A stretch of 8,671 bases of DNA from Micrococcaceae bacterium UBA6021 (GTDB taxonomy: Bacteria; Actinomycetota; Actinomycetes; Actinomycetales; Micrococcaceae): contig DIZT01000230.1 of the NCBI GenBank assembly GCA_002427975.1, forward strand, positions 255-8,925, in the 5' to 3' direction. This document shows positions 1 through 8,288 of this stretch, piece by piece. The notes under the pieces were generated by a model. That model saw only the letters and a list, made by a program, of their open reading frames with translations. It was not told the DNA's origin and did no database searches. Position 1 is the stretch's first letter, and each line of letters opens with the position of its first letter. The position numbers and the translations under genes were made by a program.

Positions 1-2012
<2,012 letters not shown>

Positions 2013-2022
2013 CCCGGGGCAA

Positions 2023-2048
2023 CGGCCGCCGGGCCCAACCGGCGGCCG
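2023..2048 (+). terminator. GC-rich hairpin between leuS and degV-family gene
   Basis: A perfect 10-bp inverted repeat pairs CGGCCGCCGG (2023-2032) with CCGGCGGCCG (2039-2048) around the 6-base loop GCCCAA. It starts 11 bases after the leuS stop. No T-run follows it, so it is not a classical intrinsic terminator. It could be an attenuating or mRNA-stabilising stem at the leuS 3' end. The strong Shine-Dalgarno of the next gene begins 10 bases after the stem. Confidence 0.4.
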
Positions 2049-2057
2049 GCCCTAACC

Positions 2058-2063
2058 AGGAGG
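2058..2063 (+). promoter_or_regulatory. Shine-Dalgarno AGGAGG of degV-family gene
   Basis: The full consensus AGGAGG lies five bases before a TTG codon at 2069. It is the strongest ribosome binding site in the window and is the main reason to accept the rare TTG start. An optimal site paired with a weak initiator may compensate for poor start-codon recognition. Confidence 0.75.
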
Positions 2064-2068
2064 CGCTC

Positions 2069-3082
2069 TTGCCCGACCGTGACGCCGCTGCATGGCTCTG
2101 GCTCCGGGAGCGCCTGGCTGCCCTCCGTCCCGCACCGCGCCAGGGCACACCACCGTCGCCAGCCCCGGCGGCGCCGGCCGTCGTCGTCCGAACCGCCGTG
2201 GTGACCGATTCCGCCTCCGCACTCCCGGCTGACTGGGTGCATGCCTGTGCCGGTGACGGACGCCTGAGCGTCATCCCGATGCCCGTCATGGTGGGCGCGG
2301 AAATCTACGGCGAGGGCGAAGACGACATCACCGAAACCATTGCGCTGGCACTCGCCAGTGGCAAGTCGGTCAAGACATCCCGCCCGTCACCGGGACAGTT
2401 TGAGCAGGCCTACCTGGCCGCCGAACGCCGGGGCTACGAAGGCGTGGTCTCCATCCATATCTCCGGCGGCTTATCCGGAACGGCGGATGCGGCCCGGCTG
2501 GCGGCCAGCCGGGTGACCATCCCCGTGGAAGTCCTCGACTCCGGAACGGTGGGCATGGCGCTGGGCATGGGAGTGCAGAACGCGGTAGCAGCAGCCGCGG
2601 CGGGGAACGGCACGTCAGCCGTGGCCGCCGCGGCGGCGGAGCAGTTCGCGCGGACCAAGGTCTATTTCTACGTGCCCAGCCTTGAGCAGCTCCGCCGGGG
2701 CGGACGGATCGGTGCGGCCGCGTCACTGCTGGGGACGATGTTCGCCATCAAGCCCATTTTGGCGGTCGACGACGGTAAGATCGTCCCCCTGGAAAAAGTC
2801 AGGTCGGCGGCAAAAGCCGTCGCGAGGCTTGAGGAGATCGCCGCCGCCGACGCCGCATCGCGACCTCACGGCCAAGCCCGCCTCGCCGTCCACCACTTCG
2901 GGAATCAGGCAGAAGCGGAAGCCTTGGCGGCCCGGCTGTCCGCAGCACTGCCCGGCTGCCCGCCCGCCCAGATCAGCTCACTGCCCGCCGTCCTGGCCGC
3001 CCACGCCGGACTTGGCGTACTCGCGGTGATCGTGGGGGAGAGCGGCCCGCCTGCCGCGGAGCCACCGGCAGTATCCACATAG
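2069..3082 (+). CDS. DegV family protein (fatty-acid-binding fold)
   Basis: The product is 337 residues and belongs to the DegV family, whose members bind a long-chain fatty acid; some (FakB) present it to the fatty acid kinase FakA for phosphorylation. Family motifs are TDSAS (46-50), TSRPSPGQF (103-111), the ligand-pocket motif ISGGLSGT (131-138), LRRGGRIG (208-215) and a small-residue C-terminal segment HAGLGVLAVIVG (312-323). Residues 1-40 form a Pro/Ala-rich extension ahead of the first beta strand (VVVRTAVVTDS) that is longer than in a typical DegV protein of about 280 residues. TTG is chosen as start because AGGAGG sits five bases upstream. The gene begins 56 bases after leuS and ends 49 bases before the comEA ATG, so it is probably part of the same run. 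No fakA-like kinase gene is in the window, so a FakB role is unproven. The sequence is soluble and presumably cytoplasmic. Confidence 0.9.
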   Translation: MPDRDAAAWLWLRERLAALRPAPRQGTPPSPAPAAPAVVVRTAVVTDSASALPADWVHACAGDGRLSVIPMPVMVGAEIYGEGEDDITETIALALASGKSVKTSRPSPGQFEQAYLAAERRGYEGVVSIHISGGLSGTADAARLAASRVTIPVEVLDSGTVGMALGMGVQNAVAAAAAGNGTSAVAAAAAEQFARTKVYFYVPSLEQLRRGGRIGAAASLLGTMFAIKPILAVDDGKIVPLEKVRSAAKAVARLEEIAAADAASRPHGQARLAVHHFGNQAEAEALAARLSAALPGCPPAQISSLPAVLAAHAGLGVLAVIVGESGPPAAEPPAVST

Positions 3083-3110
3083 GCCTGCCCGGGCCTGTCA
3101 CCGGAGGCGG

Positions 3111-3132
3111 TGCTTCCCTAGCGTGGGAAGCA
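3111..3132 (+). promoter_or_regulatory. Inverted repeat covering the comEA start region
   Basis: A perfect 8-bp inverted repeat pairs TGCTTCCC (3111-3118) with GGGAAGCA (3125-3132) around the loop TAGCGT. The right arm contains the only purine-rich stretch (GGGAAG) just before the ATG at 3132 and ends on the A of that codon. A candidate upstream GTG (3123-3125) falls in the loop edge. As RNA, this stem would hide the start region and could lower comEA translation or act as an operator. Its role is inferred only from position. Confidence 0.35.
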
Positions 3133-4025
3133 TGTCACGCCGGGACGCTGGAGCAGCAGCACGCCAGGGAGCCCGGCACGCCCGGGACCGGCTGCAGTCC
3201 ACACTGGGAGCCGGCTCAGGTCTTCTGCTGACCGGGGACGGCGGGAAAGTCTTCGAGTACGACGGCGGCGCGCAGCTTCCCGGCGAGGACGCCGCCTCCG
3301 GGGGTCCCGGTCAAAGCGGTAAGGGGGCCGGTGGGGCCGGGCCGGCGCTTCGATGGCGGGTGGGTCTGCGCGTCGCCCTGCTCATCGGCGCACTGGCGGT
3401 GCTGGGCGGCGCCTGGTTCTGGTGGCAGGTGGCTGCGGGGCAGCCCGAAGTCACGCCACTGAGTGATATCTCATCGCAGGGCAGCCTGCCCGCGGGGGAT
3501 GGACCCCAAAGCCAGGAGCCACACGGTGCCGGGCCGCCGGATCAACCGCCGGAAGGTCCGCAGGCCGGCCTGCTCATCATCCATGTGGCCGGGGCTGTCG
3601 CGGCGCCCGGTGTTGTGCAGCTGCCCGCCGGCAGCCGGGTTCATCAGGCTGTCGCCGCGGCAGGCGGCGGCACGCCGTCAGCAGACCTGAACCGCCTTAA
3701 CCTTGCTGCCATGCTGACGGACGGACAAAAGCTCTACGTTCCCCGTGCGGGCGAAGAAATCCCCGCCGGTTCGTCCGGCCTGGCGGGTGCAGCAGGGGAG
3801 GGCTCTGGCGGCGGTGGAACCGGGCCAGCAGGAGGAAAAGTGAACCTCAACACGGCCGGCCTTGAAGAACTGGACGCCCTTCCGAAAGTTGGCCCGGTGC
3901 TGGCGCAGCGGATCGTGGACTGGCGCAAGGAACACGGCCCCTTCAAGACGGTCGAGGAGTTGGACGCCGTGGACGGCGTGGGGCCCAAGATGCTCGAAAC
4001 ACTCCTTCCACTGGTGGGCGTCTGA
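3132..4025 (+). CDS. comEA: ComEA-like DNA-binding competence protein (SLBB + helix-hairpin-helix)
   Basis: ComEA is the membrane-anchored DNA receptor that binds incoming double-stranded DNA outside the cell and passes it to the ComEC channel. The 297-residue reading has a basic cytoplasmic N-terminus, a Gly-rich linker, and one transmembrane helix at about 77-103 (VALLIGALAVLGGAWFWW). An SLBB-type domain follows at about 146-206 (IIHVAGAVAAPGVVQLPAGS and LYVPRAGEE), then a Gly/Ser linker. The C-terminal tandem helix-hairpin-helix DNA-binding module at 237-297 shows VNLNTAGLEELDALPKVGP and DAVDGVGPKML. The start is uncertain: ATG 3132 is preferred, but GTG 3123 is in frame three codons upstream, and the GGAGG at 3103-3107 is rather far from either. 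Its stop is one base before comEC, which supports a shared DNA-uptake role. Whether the organism is naturally competent cannot be seen here. Confidence 0.93.
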   Translation: MSRRDAGAAARQGARHARDRLQSTLGAGSGLLLTGDGGKVFEYDGGAQLPGEDAASGGPGQSGKGAGGAGPALRWRVGLRVALLIGALAVLGGAWFWWQVAAGQPEVTPLSDISSQGSLPAGDGPQSQEPHGAGPPDQPPEGPQAGLLIIHVAGAVAAPGVVQLPAGSRVHQAVAAAGGGTPSADLNRLNLAAMLTDGQKLYVPRAGEEIPAGSSGLAGAAGEGSGGGGTGPAGGKVNLNTAGLEELDALPKVGPVLAQRIVDWRKEHGPFKTVEELDAVDGVGPKMLETLLPLVGV

Positions 4026-4026
4026 G

Positions 4027-6084
4027 ATGGCCCGCCGCAGCCCGTGGAGCCGCTTTGTAGAATCAGCCGTGCAGGGCCGGGGGTCTCCCGCGGCACCTGC
4101 CCCTTCCGCCGCCCCGGCACGGCCGGGACTTCGCGTCCCGGACGCGCCCGGTGTCCAGCCGGCCGGAGTCAAGGCTCCTGCCGGGGTCAAAGCTGCCGGG
4201 GTGACGGCCCGCAGCCTGCGTGCACGTGTCGGGACGAAGCTTCGGGGCCAGGAGCGCGCAAACAAACCACCGGATGCGCCGCGCCGACGCACCGACGTCA
4301 GGCTGGCGCTGCCCGCATTCCTCGTCTGGAGTGCCGCCGTGGCAGGCGTCTGGCTTACCCCTGTGGCCCTGGTGGGGCTGTGCTGCGGTTTGGTGCTGTT
4401 GGCAGCGTTCCTGTTGAGCAGGGCCGCTCAAAGCAAGGGGCTGGTGGCAGGCCGGCGGAGCTTCCTAATGACCACCGCGGTTGCCCTGGTGCTGGCCGCA
4501 ACCGCCGCCGCCCACTCGGCCGTCTCTTCGTCGCAACGCCACGATGGGCCCCTCGCCGAAGCGGTGGCCGCCGGCAAGTCAGTGGTCGCCATCCTGGAAA
4601 TTACCGGATCCCCGCGTGCCATGGCGGTGCCGGGAAACCCGGGGACGCCCGCGCGGTGGTCGGTGGCGGCGCGGACGGAGGAAGTCACCGTCAACGGGCA
4701 GATCATCCGCACCCGGGCCACAGTAGTGGTTATGGGAGGCAATGGTTGGGGAAGCCTGGTGCCGGGCCAAATGATCAGGACGGCGGGCAAACTGAAACCA
4801 CCGGACCCGGGCCAGCAGGAAGCAGCCGTCCTGTCGGCCTCGTTGCCACCCCGTGCCGGCGCCGGACCTTTCCCCGATGCGGGCCCGGACGCCGGCTTCG
4901 GGGAAACCGCCGGCACCGATGACGCTGATGCCCCGGGCTGGCAGCTTGTGGCCAAGGACCTGCGTGGCCGGTATGTTTCCGCTGCGTCCTTCCTTGCGGC
5001 CGATCCGGCTGGCCTCCTGCCGGGCATGGTTACCGGAGATACCAGCGCCTTGGACGAGGGACTCAATGCGGCGATGAAGACGGTGGGTATGACACACCTG
5101 ACCGCCGTCAGCGGGGCCAACTGCAGCCTGATCCTGGGAGCGCTCCTGGTGGCGGCACGTGGCCTGCGGCTGCCCCGGCTCCCCGCAGCGGCGCTGGCAT
5201 TGGCCGGCCTGGGAATGTTTGTGGTGCTCGTAGGCCCGGACGCCAGTGTCCTGCGCGCCGCGCTGATGGGTTCAATCGCCGTGGCATCGCTGGCGGGTGG
5301 CCGTATGGGCCGCGGACTCAGTTTCCTCTGCCTCGCTGTGATGGGCCTTCTGCTGATGGACCCGGGGCTGGGTACCAGCTTTGGGTTCCTGCTATCCGTA
5401 CTCGCGACGCTGGGAATCATCGTCCTGGGCCGAAGGATGATTGATTGGACCCCCGCAATGATTCCACGCTGGGCAGCGGCGACGTGGGCGGTCCCGCTGT
5501 CAGCGCAATTGCTGTGCGGCCCGGTCATTGTGCTCCTGCAGCCCCAGTTCTCCACGTACGCGCTGCTTGCGAACCTGATGGCAGCCCCGTTGGTGGCACC
5601 GGTGACGTTGCTGGGCACAGCCGCCGTTCCGCTGGTGGTCTCGGCACCGTGGCTGGCCACCGGCCTGATCGCCGTGGCGGGGACGTTCAGCGCCGGCGTA
5701 GCGGGAACCGCACGGCTAACGGCCGGACTGCCTGGTGCTTCGCTGCCCTGGCCCGAAGGCCCGTTCGGGCTCCTGACCATGGTGTTGCTGTCCGTGCTGA
5801 CCCTCGCCGGTGTCTGGCTGGCCGTCCGGCCACATCAGGTGTGCCGGTGGGTCCTCACGCTGCACACCCGGACCGAATCGATGGTGGACATCGCGGAACG
5901 GCGCCTGCGCGCCACCATGGCGCGGCCCGGACCGGGCCGGCGTCGCCCCGGCTTGGCGGCAGGGGTGCACCGTGGCAGGCTTAGACACTGCACCAGAATT
6001 TCCGGGAGGAACCCACCATGGCCGCAGCCCAGACCACACGAACCAGGACTCCGGCGTCCAACACGGCCACCTGGCGGGACGTGA
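4027..6084 (+). CDS. comEC: ComEC/Rec2-family DNA channel protein, without MBL nuclease domain
   Basis: ComEC forms the inner-membrane channel that carries single-stranded DNA into the cell during transformation. This 685-residue reading has a long basic Pro/Ala-rich cytoplasmic N-terminus (1-90), membrane helices at about 93-133 and 147-163, and an external OB-like DUF4131-type region at about 185-275. The Competence domain carries the hallmark GDTSALDEGLNAAM (337-350) followed by HLTAVSGAN (357-365), where many ComECs have HLLAISGLH, and SVLRAALMG (407-415). Multiple helices run to about residue 600. The C-terminal metallo-beta-lactamase domain of full-length ComEC is absent and no HxHxDH motif is present; shorter forms are known in actinobacteria. 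After the last helix come about 85 mostly Arg/Pro-rich residues. ATG 4027 is chosen because it is in frame, one base after the comEA stop, behind GGTGGG at 4013-4018. The 3' end overlaps holA by 67 bases, which may reflect a late frameshift or a genuine long tail. Confidence 0.92.
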   Translation: MARRSPWSRFVESAVQGRGSPAAPAPSAAPARPGLRVPDAPGVQPAGVKAPAGVKAAGVTARSLRARVGTKLRGQERANKPPDAPRRRTDVRLALPAFLVWSAAVAGVWLTPVALVGLCCGLVLLAAFLLSRAAQSKGLVAGRRSFLMTTAVALVLAATAAAHSAVSSSQRHDGPLAEAVAAGKSVVAILEITGSPRAMAVPGNPGTPARWSVAARTEEVTVNGQIIRTRATVVVMGGNGWGSLVPGQMIRTAGKLKPPDPGQQEAAVLSASLPPRAGAGPFPDAGPDAGFGETAGTDDADAPGWQLVAKDLRGRYVSAASFLAADPAGLLPGMVTGDTSALDEGLNAAMKTVGMTHLTAVSGANCSLILGALLVAARGLRLPRLPAAALALAGLGMFVVLVGPDASVLRAALMGSIAVASLAGGRMGRGLSFLCLAVMGLLLMDPGLGTSFGFLLSVLATLGIIVLGRRMIDWTPAMIPRWAAATWAVPLSAQLLCGPVIVLLQPQFSTYALLANLMAAPLVAPVTLLGTAAVPLVVSAPWLATGLIAVAGTFSAGVAGTARLTAGLPGASLPWPEGPFGLLTMVLLSVLTLAGVWLAVRPHQVCRWVLTLHTRTESMVDIAERRLRATMARPGPGRRRPGLAAGVHRGRLRHCTRISGRNPPWPQPRPHEPGLRRPTRPPGGT
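6004..6010 (+). promoter_or_regulatory. Shine-Dalgarno GGGAGGA of holA
   Basis: GGGAGGA lies seven bases before the ATG at 6018, inside the comEC reading frame. It fixes the holA start and shows that the 67-base overlap with comEC is not an artefact of choosing too early a holA start. Confidence 0.75.
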
Positions 6085-7034
6085 CACCCGCGGGAATCGT
6101 CCTCGTGGGCGGGCCGGAGGAATACCTCGGCATCCGTGCCATGGACCATATCCGCGCGCAGGTGCGGGCGGCGTTCCCCGACGTGGAAGTCAGCCGGCTG
6201 GCGGCCGGCAGCTACGAGGCCGGGACGCTGGCCATGAACGTCAGCCCCTCACTCTTCGGGGAGCGCAAACTCATTGAAGTCGAAGGCGTTGAAGGCATGA
6301 ACGACGCCTTCCTGGCCGATGCGCTGGCGTACCTGGCCCACCCGGAGCCGGAGGCGGTCCTGGTCCTTCGCCACGCCGGGGGAGTCCGCGGCAAAAAGCT
6401 CCTCGACGCGGTCAAGGCAGGCGGATGGCCGGTGGTGGACTGCCAGCCCCTGAAGAAGGATACGGATAAGGCAGCATTCGTCTCGGCAGAGTTCCGGACG
6501 GCGGGGCGGAAGATCAGTTCTGACGCCGTGCAGGCGCTGGTCAACGCCGTCGGCGCCAACCTTTCGGAACTGGCCGCGGCGTGCAGCCAGCTCATCGCGG
6601 ATGCCACGGAAGCAGTGACGCCGGAGATGGTGGACCGCTACTACGGCGGCCGGATTGAAGCCACTGCCTTCAAGGTGGCAGACGCCGCCATGGCCGGAAA
6701 CGGTCCTGCGGCGCTGTCCACGCTACGCCACGCCCTGGCCACCGGAGCTGATCCGGTTCCGCTGGTGGCGGCGCTGGCAGCCAAGCTGCGGACTGTGGCC
6801 AAAGTAGCCGGCGCGCAGGGTTCCCCGGCGCAGATCGCCCGGGAACTGGGCATGCAGCCCTGGCTCGTGGAGCAGGCCCAGCGCGATGTGCGCCGCTGGA
6901 CCCCGGAGGGCCTGGTCCGCTCCATCCAGGCCACCGCCGAGGCCGATGCCCAGGTCAAAGGCCTTTCGCGTGACCCCGTCTATGCCGTGGAGCATGCCGT
7001 GACGGTCATCGCGACCTCCGTGCGCCGGCACTGA
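6018..7034 (+). CDS. holA: DNA polymerase III delta subunit
   Basis: The delta subunit is part of the clamp loader; it opens the beta sliding clamp so that it can be loaded onto primed DNA. The 338-residue length is normal for the family. The N-terminal AAA+-like region reads GIVLVGGPEEYLGIRAMDHI (about 26-45), where a true ATPase would have a Walker A motif; its absence is expected in delta. SPSLFGERKLIEVEGVEGM (75-93) matches the beta-clamp-contacting segment of HolA. It is followed by a lid-like part (AGRKISSDAVQALVNAVGAN) and a helical C-terminal collar domain (VADAAMAGNGPAALSTLRHA and QAQRDVRRWTPEGLVRSI). The start is supported by GGGAGGA. The comEA-comEC-holA order is also found in other actinobacteria, which strengthens the call. 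The gene faces rpsT convergently. Confidence 0.94.
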   Translation: MAAAQTTRTRTPASNTATWRDVTPAGIVLVGGPEEYLGIRAMDHIRAQVRAAFPDVEVSRLAAGSYEAGTLAMNVSPSLFGERKLIEVEGVEGMNDAFLADALAYLAHPEPEAVLVLRHAGGVRGKKLLDAVKAGGWPVVDCQPLKKDTDKAAFVSAEFRTAGRKISSDAVQALVNAVGANLSELAAACSQLIADATEAVTPEMVDRYYGGRIEATAFKVADAAMAGNGPAALSTLRHALATGADPVPLVAALAAKLRTVAKVAGAQGSPAQIARELGMQPWLVEQAQRDVRRWTPEGLVRSIQATAEADAQVKGLSRDPVYAVEHAVTVIATSVRRH

Positions 7035-7039
7035 CTCCA

Positions 7040-7062
7040 GCTGTTGGCGCCTGCTGTTGGCG
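7040..7062 (+). repeat. Short tandem direct repeat after holA
   Basis: GCTGTTGGCG occurs at 7040-7049 and again at 7053-7062, a period of 13 bases, directly after the holA stop. Two copies only; it could be a chance duplication in the non-coding tail. No function is suggested by the sequence. Confidence 0.4.
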
Positions 7063-7091
7063 ACCCGGCCTAAGGGCTGGGCTTAAAGATG

Positions 7092-7122
7092 TGTGGCCGG
7101 CACCCAACGGGTGCCGGCCACA
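7092..7122. terminator. Shared hairpin terminator between convergent holA and rpsT
   Basis: A perfect 14-bp stem pairs TGTGGCCGGCACCC (7092-7105) with GGGTGCCGGCCACA (7109-7122) around a 3-base loop AAC. It lies 57 bases after the holA stop and 27 bases after the rpsT stop, in a convergent gap. On the minus strand the stem is followed by CATCTTTAAG, a weak T-rich tail; on the plus strand the tail is ATCATCAGTTC. It probably serves rpsT best and may stop holA readthrough as well. Confidence 0.75.
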
Positions 7123-7149
7123 ATCATCAGTTCAGGTGAACTGGAAACC

Positions 7150-7410
7150 TTACAGCGCGTTGACCTTCTTGGAGATGGCCGACTTGCGGTTTGCTGCGTT
7201 GTTCTTGTGCAGAACACCCTTGCTGACAGCCTTGTCCAGCTTGCGGCTGGCAGAAAGCAGGGCAGCAGCAGCTGCATCCTTGTCGGTGGACTCAACGGCG
7301 GTGTTGACGGCGCGGATGGCCGTCTTCAGCTCAGACTTGACTGCGTTGTTGCGCAGGCGGGCCTTCTCGTTGGTAAGGATGCGCTTCTTCTGGGACTTGA
7401 TATTAGCCAC
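7150..7410 (-). CDS. rpsT: 30S ribosomal protein S20
   Basis: S20 is a small basic protein that binds 16S rRNA and helps assemble the 30S subunit. The 86-residue product has the classic S20 pattern: [20 protein letters not shown] at the N-terminus, Lys/Arg/Ala-rich long helices through the middle, and a [20 protein letters not shown] segment at the end. The start codon is GTG, with the purine-rich AAAAAGAGAG (7418-7427, minus strand) seven bases upstream. Genes for S20 often use non-ATG starts; in E. coli a UUG start is tied to autoregulation, but I see no direct evidence of that here. It stands alone, convergent to holA, 168 bases downstream of the PemK-like gene. It probably has its own promoter, though I could not identify a clear one. 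Confidence 0.97.
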   Translation of the reverse strand: MANIKSQKKRILTNEKARLRNNAVKSELKTAIRAVNTAVESTDKDAAAAALLSASRKLDKAVSKGVLHKNNAANRKSAISKKVNAL

Positions 7411-7578
7411 GTGTGAACTCTCTTTTTAATGCGGAAATGGTCTAGAGGGCTTTCAGATTGGCCATTGACTGAGCGGCGTGGGGATACCTATGGCGGCCAA
7501 CCATCAGTGGCCGTCGACCTGCACGGACACACAGCTATCAAGAATAGCAGACCCCCCGGAAGCTGGCCATTTGGCGGG

Positions 7579-8127
7579 CTATTTCCAGCCGTGTCGCCGC
7601 CGGATACCTGCAGCCACCAGATCGAAGCGTTTCCGGTCCAGAACAGCACCTTCGCGCCGGATGGCGTCGGGGCTGACCTGCAGGATCCGCCCAAGGTTCG
7701 CCTCGCTGGGCCGCCGCTGGCGGTCCCAACTTCCGGTCCCGATGTCCATGTACTCTCCGGACCCGTTGCCGGCCTGGTCGTGGTCCTTGCTGGTGAGCAT
7801 CACCCCCAGCAGGTACCGCCCGTTCTTGCCCACCAGCAGAACAGGACGGTCTTTGCCCCGGCTGTGGTCCTCCTCATATGGAACCCACGCCCACACAATC
7901 TCGCCGGGGTCGGGATTGCCGTCCGGCTTCGGCGCGTACCGGATGGTTGCAGTGCCGCGGAAGTCGCCGGGATACGCCGTGGGGGACGACGGCCGGCCCG
8001 GCGGGTCCTGGCGGGCTTTGGTCGGGGCATCCGGTCCCGCAGATCCTGCCGCGCTGGAACCAAGTCTTTGCAGGAACCTGACGGATATCCGGACGGCGTT
8101 GGCCAAGGAGCGGAGGTTGATAGGCAT
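7579..8127 (-). CDS. PemK/MazF-fold protein, stand-alone
   Basis: This 182-residue protein resembles the PemK/MazF toxin family, many of which are sequence-specific RNA endonucleases. Residues 1-50 are a basic, low-complexity leader (NLRSLANAVRISVRFLQRLG, then Pro/Ser/Ala-rich). The fold begins around YPGDF (52-56), then GEIVWAWVPYEED (75-87), GKDRPVLLVG (91-100) with the MazF-like RPVL strand, LTSKDHD (111-117) at the position of the family's catalytic Thr/Ser region, and a C-terminal helix region RPSEANLGRILQVSPDAIRREGAVLDRKRFDLV (139-171, discontinuous with the motifs before). No small antitoxin frame is recognisable on either side: upstream is the divergent lepA, downstream is rpsT. Similar proteins are, from memory, widespread on actinobacterial chromosomes. 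A housekeeping RNase or RNA-binding role is as plausible as a toxin. No Shine-Dalgarno precedes the ATG, so the start or initiation mode is uncertain. Confidence 0.8.
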   Translation of the reverse strand: MPINLRSLANAVRISVRFLQRLGSSAAGSAGPDAPTKARQDPPGRPSSPTAYPGDFRGTATIRYAPKPDGNPDPGEIVWAWVPYEEDHSRGKDRPVLLVGKNGRYLLGVMLTSKDHDQAGNGSGEYMDIGTGSWDRQRRPSEANLGRILQVSPDAIRREGAVLDRKRFDLVAAGIRRRHGWK

Positions 8128-8135
8128 GGGGCAAG

Positions 8136-8141
8136 ACTATC
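8136..8141 (-). promoter_or_regulatory. Possible -10 box of a leaderless PemK-like transcript
   Basis: On the minus strand GATAGT (4 of 6 matches to TATAAT) lies eight bases before the ATG at 8127, and no ribosome binding site is seen in between. That spacing would fit transcription starting at or next to the start codon, as in leaderless actinobacterial mRNAs. No convincing -35 is found at 16-18 bases, so the call is weak. Confidence 0.22.
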
Positions 8142-8276
8142 GCCGGGCCCTCATACCGGTTTGACCTGAATGCAATACGATGCGCCCGGACGTGGGAGAC
8201 TGGAAGTTCCAAATGTGCGGTCCAGCCGCAGGGTGCCTTCGGTGCGTCCTGGCGGTGGCCGCGTGAATGCCAACAG

Positions 8277-8282
8277 TAAGGA
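8277..8282 (+). promoter_or_regulatory. Shine-Dalgarno TAAGGA of lepA
   Basis: TAAGGA ends six bases before the GTG at 8289 and 15 bases before the in-frame ATG at 8298. The spacing favours GTG as the lepA start, giving an N-terminus of MSPMARTAP. Confidence 0.65.
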
Positions 8283-8288
8283 CCCTGC

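Noticed and set aside
4428..5780. 450-codon open frame on the minus strand opposite comEC
   Set aside because: Ser/Pro/Ala/Arg-rich with no recognisable motif; typical of the open antisense frames of a high-GC gene, while the plus strand gives a clear ComEC.
6018..6150. Missing Walker A in HolA as a sign of a broken gene
   Set aside because: Delta subunits normally lack a functional ATP site, so this is expected.
7431..7500. rpsT promoter on the minus strand (GTCAAT, 17 bases, TCTAGA)
   Set aside because: Correct spacing, but only 2 of 6 and 3 of 6 consensus matches; not strong enough to call.
7534..7548. Small palindrome GCTAT-CAAGA-ATAGC downstream of the PemK-like gene
   Set aside because: A 5-bp stem without a T-run is too weak for a terminator, and a single copy gives no support for an operator.
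7429..8169. 246-codon plus-strand frame opposite the PemK-like gene
   Set aside because: No motif and no good ribosome site; the minus strand shows the conserved GEIVWAWVPYEED / GKDRPVLLVG pattern.
8161..8181. Candidate lepA promoter TTGACC (8161-8166) with TACGAT (8176-8181)
   Set aside because: Each box looks fair alone, but the spacer is only 9 bases, too short for a sigma-70 type promoter; no -10 is found 16-18 bases after TTGACC.
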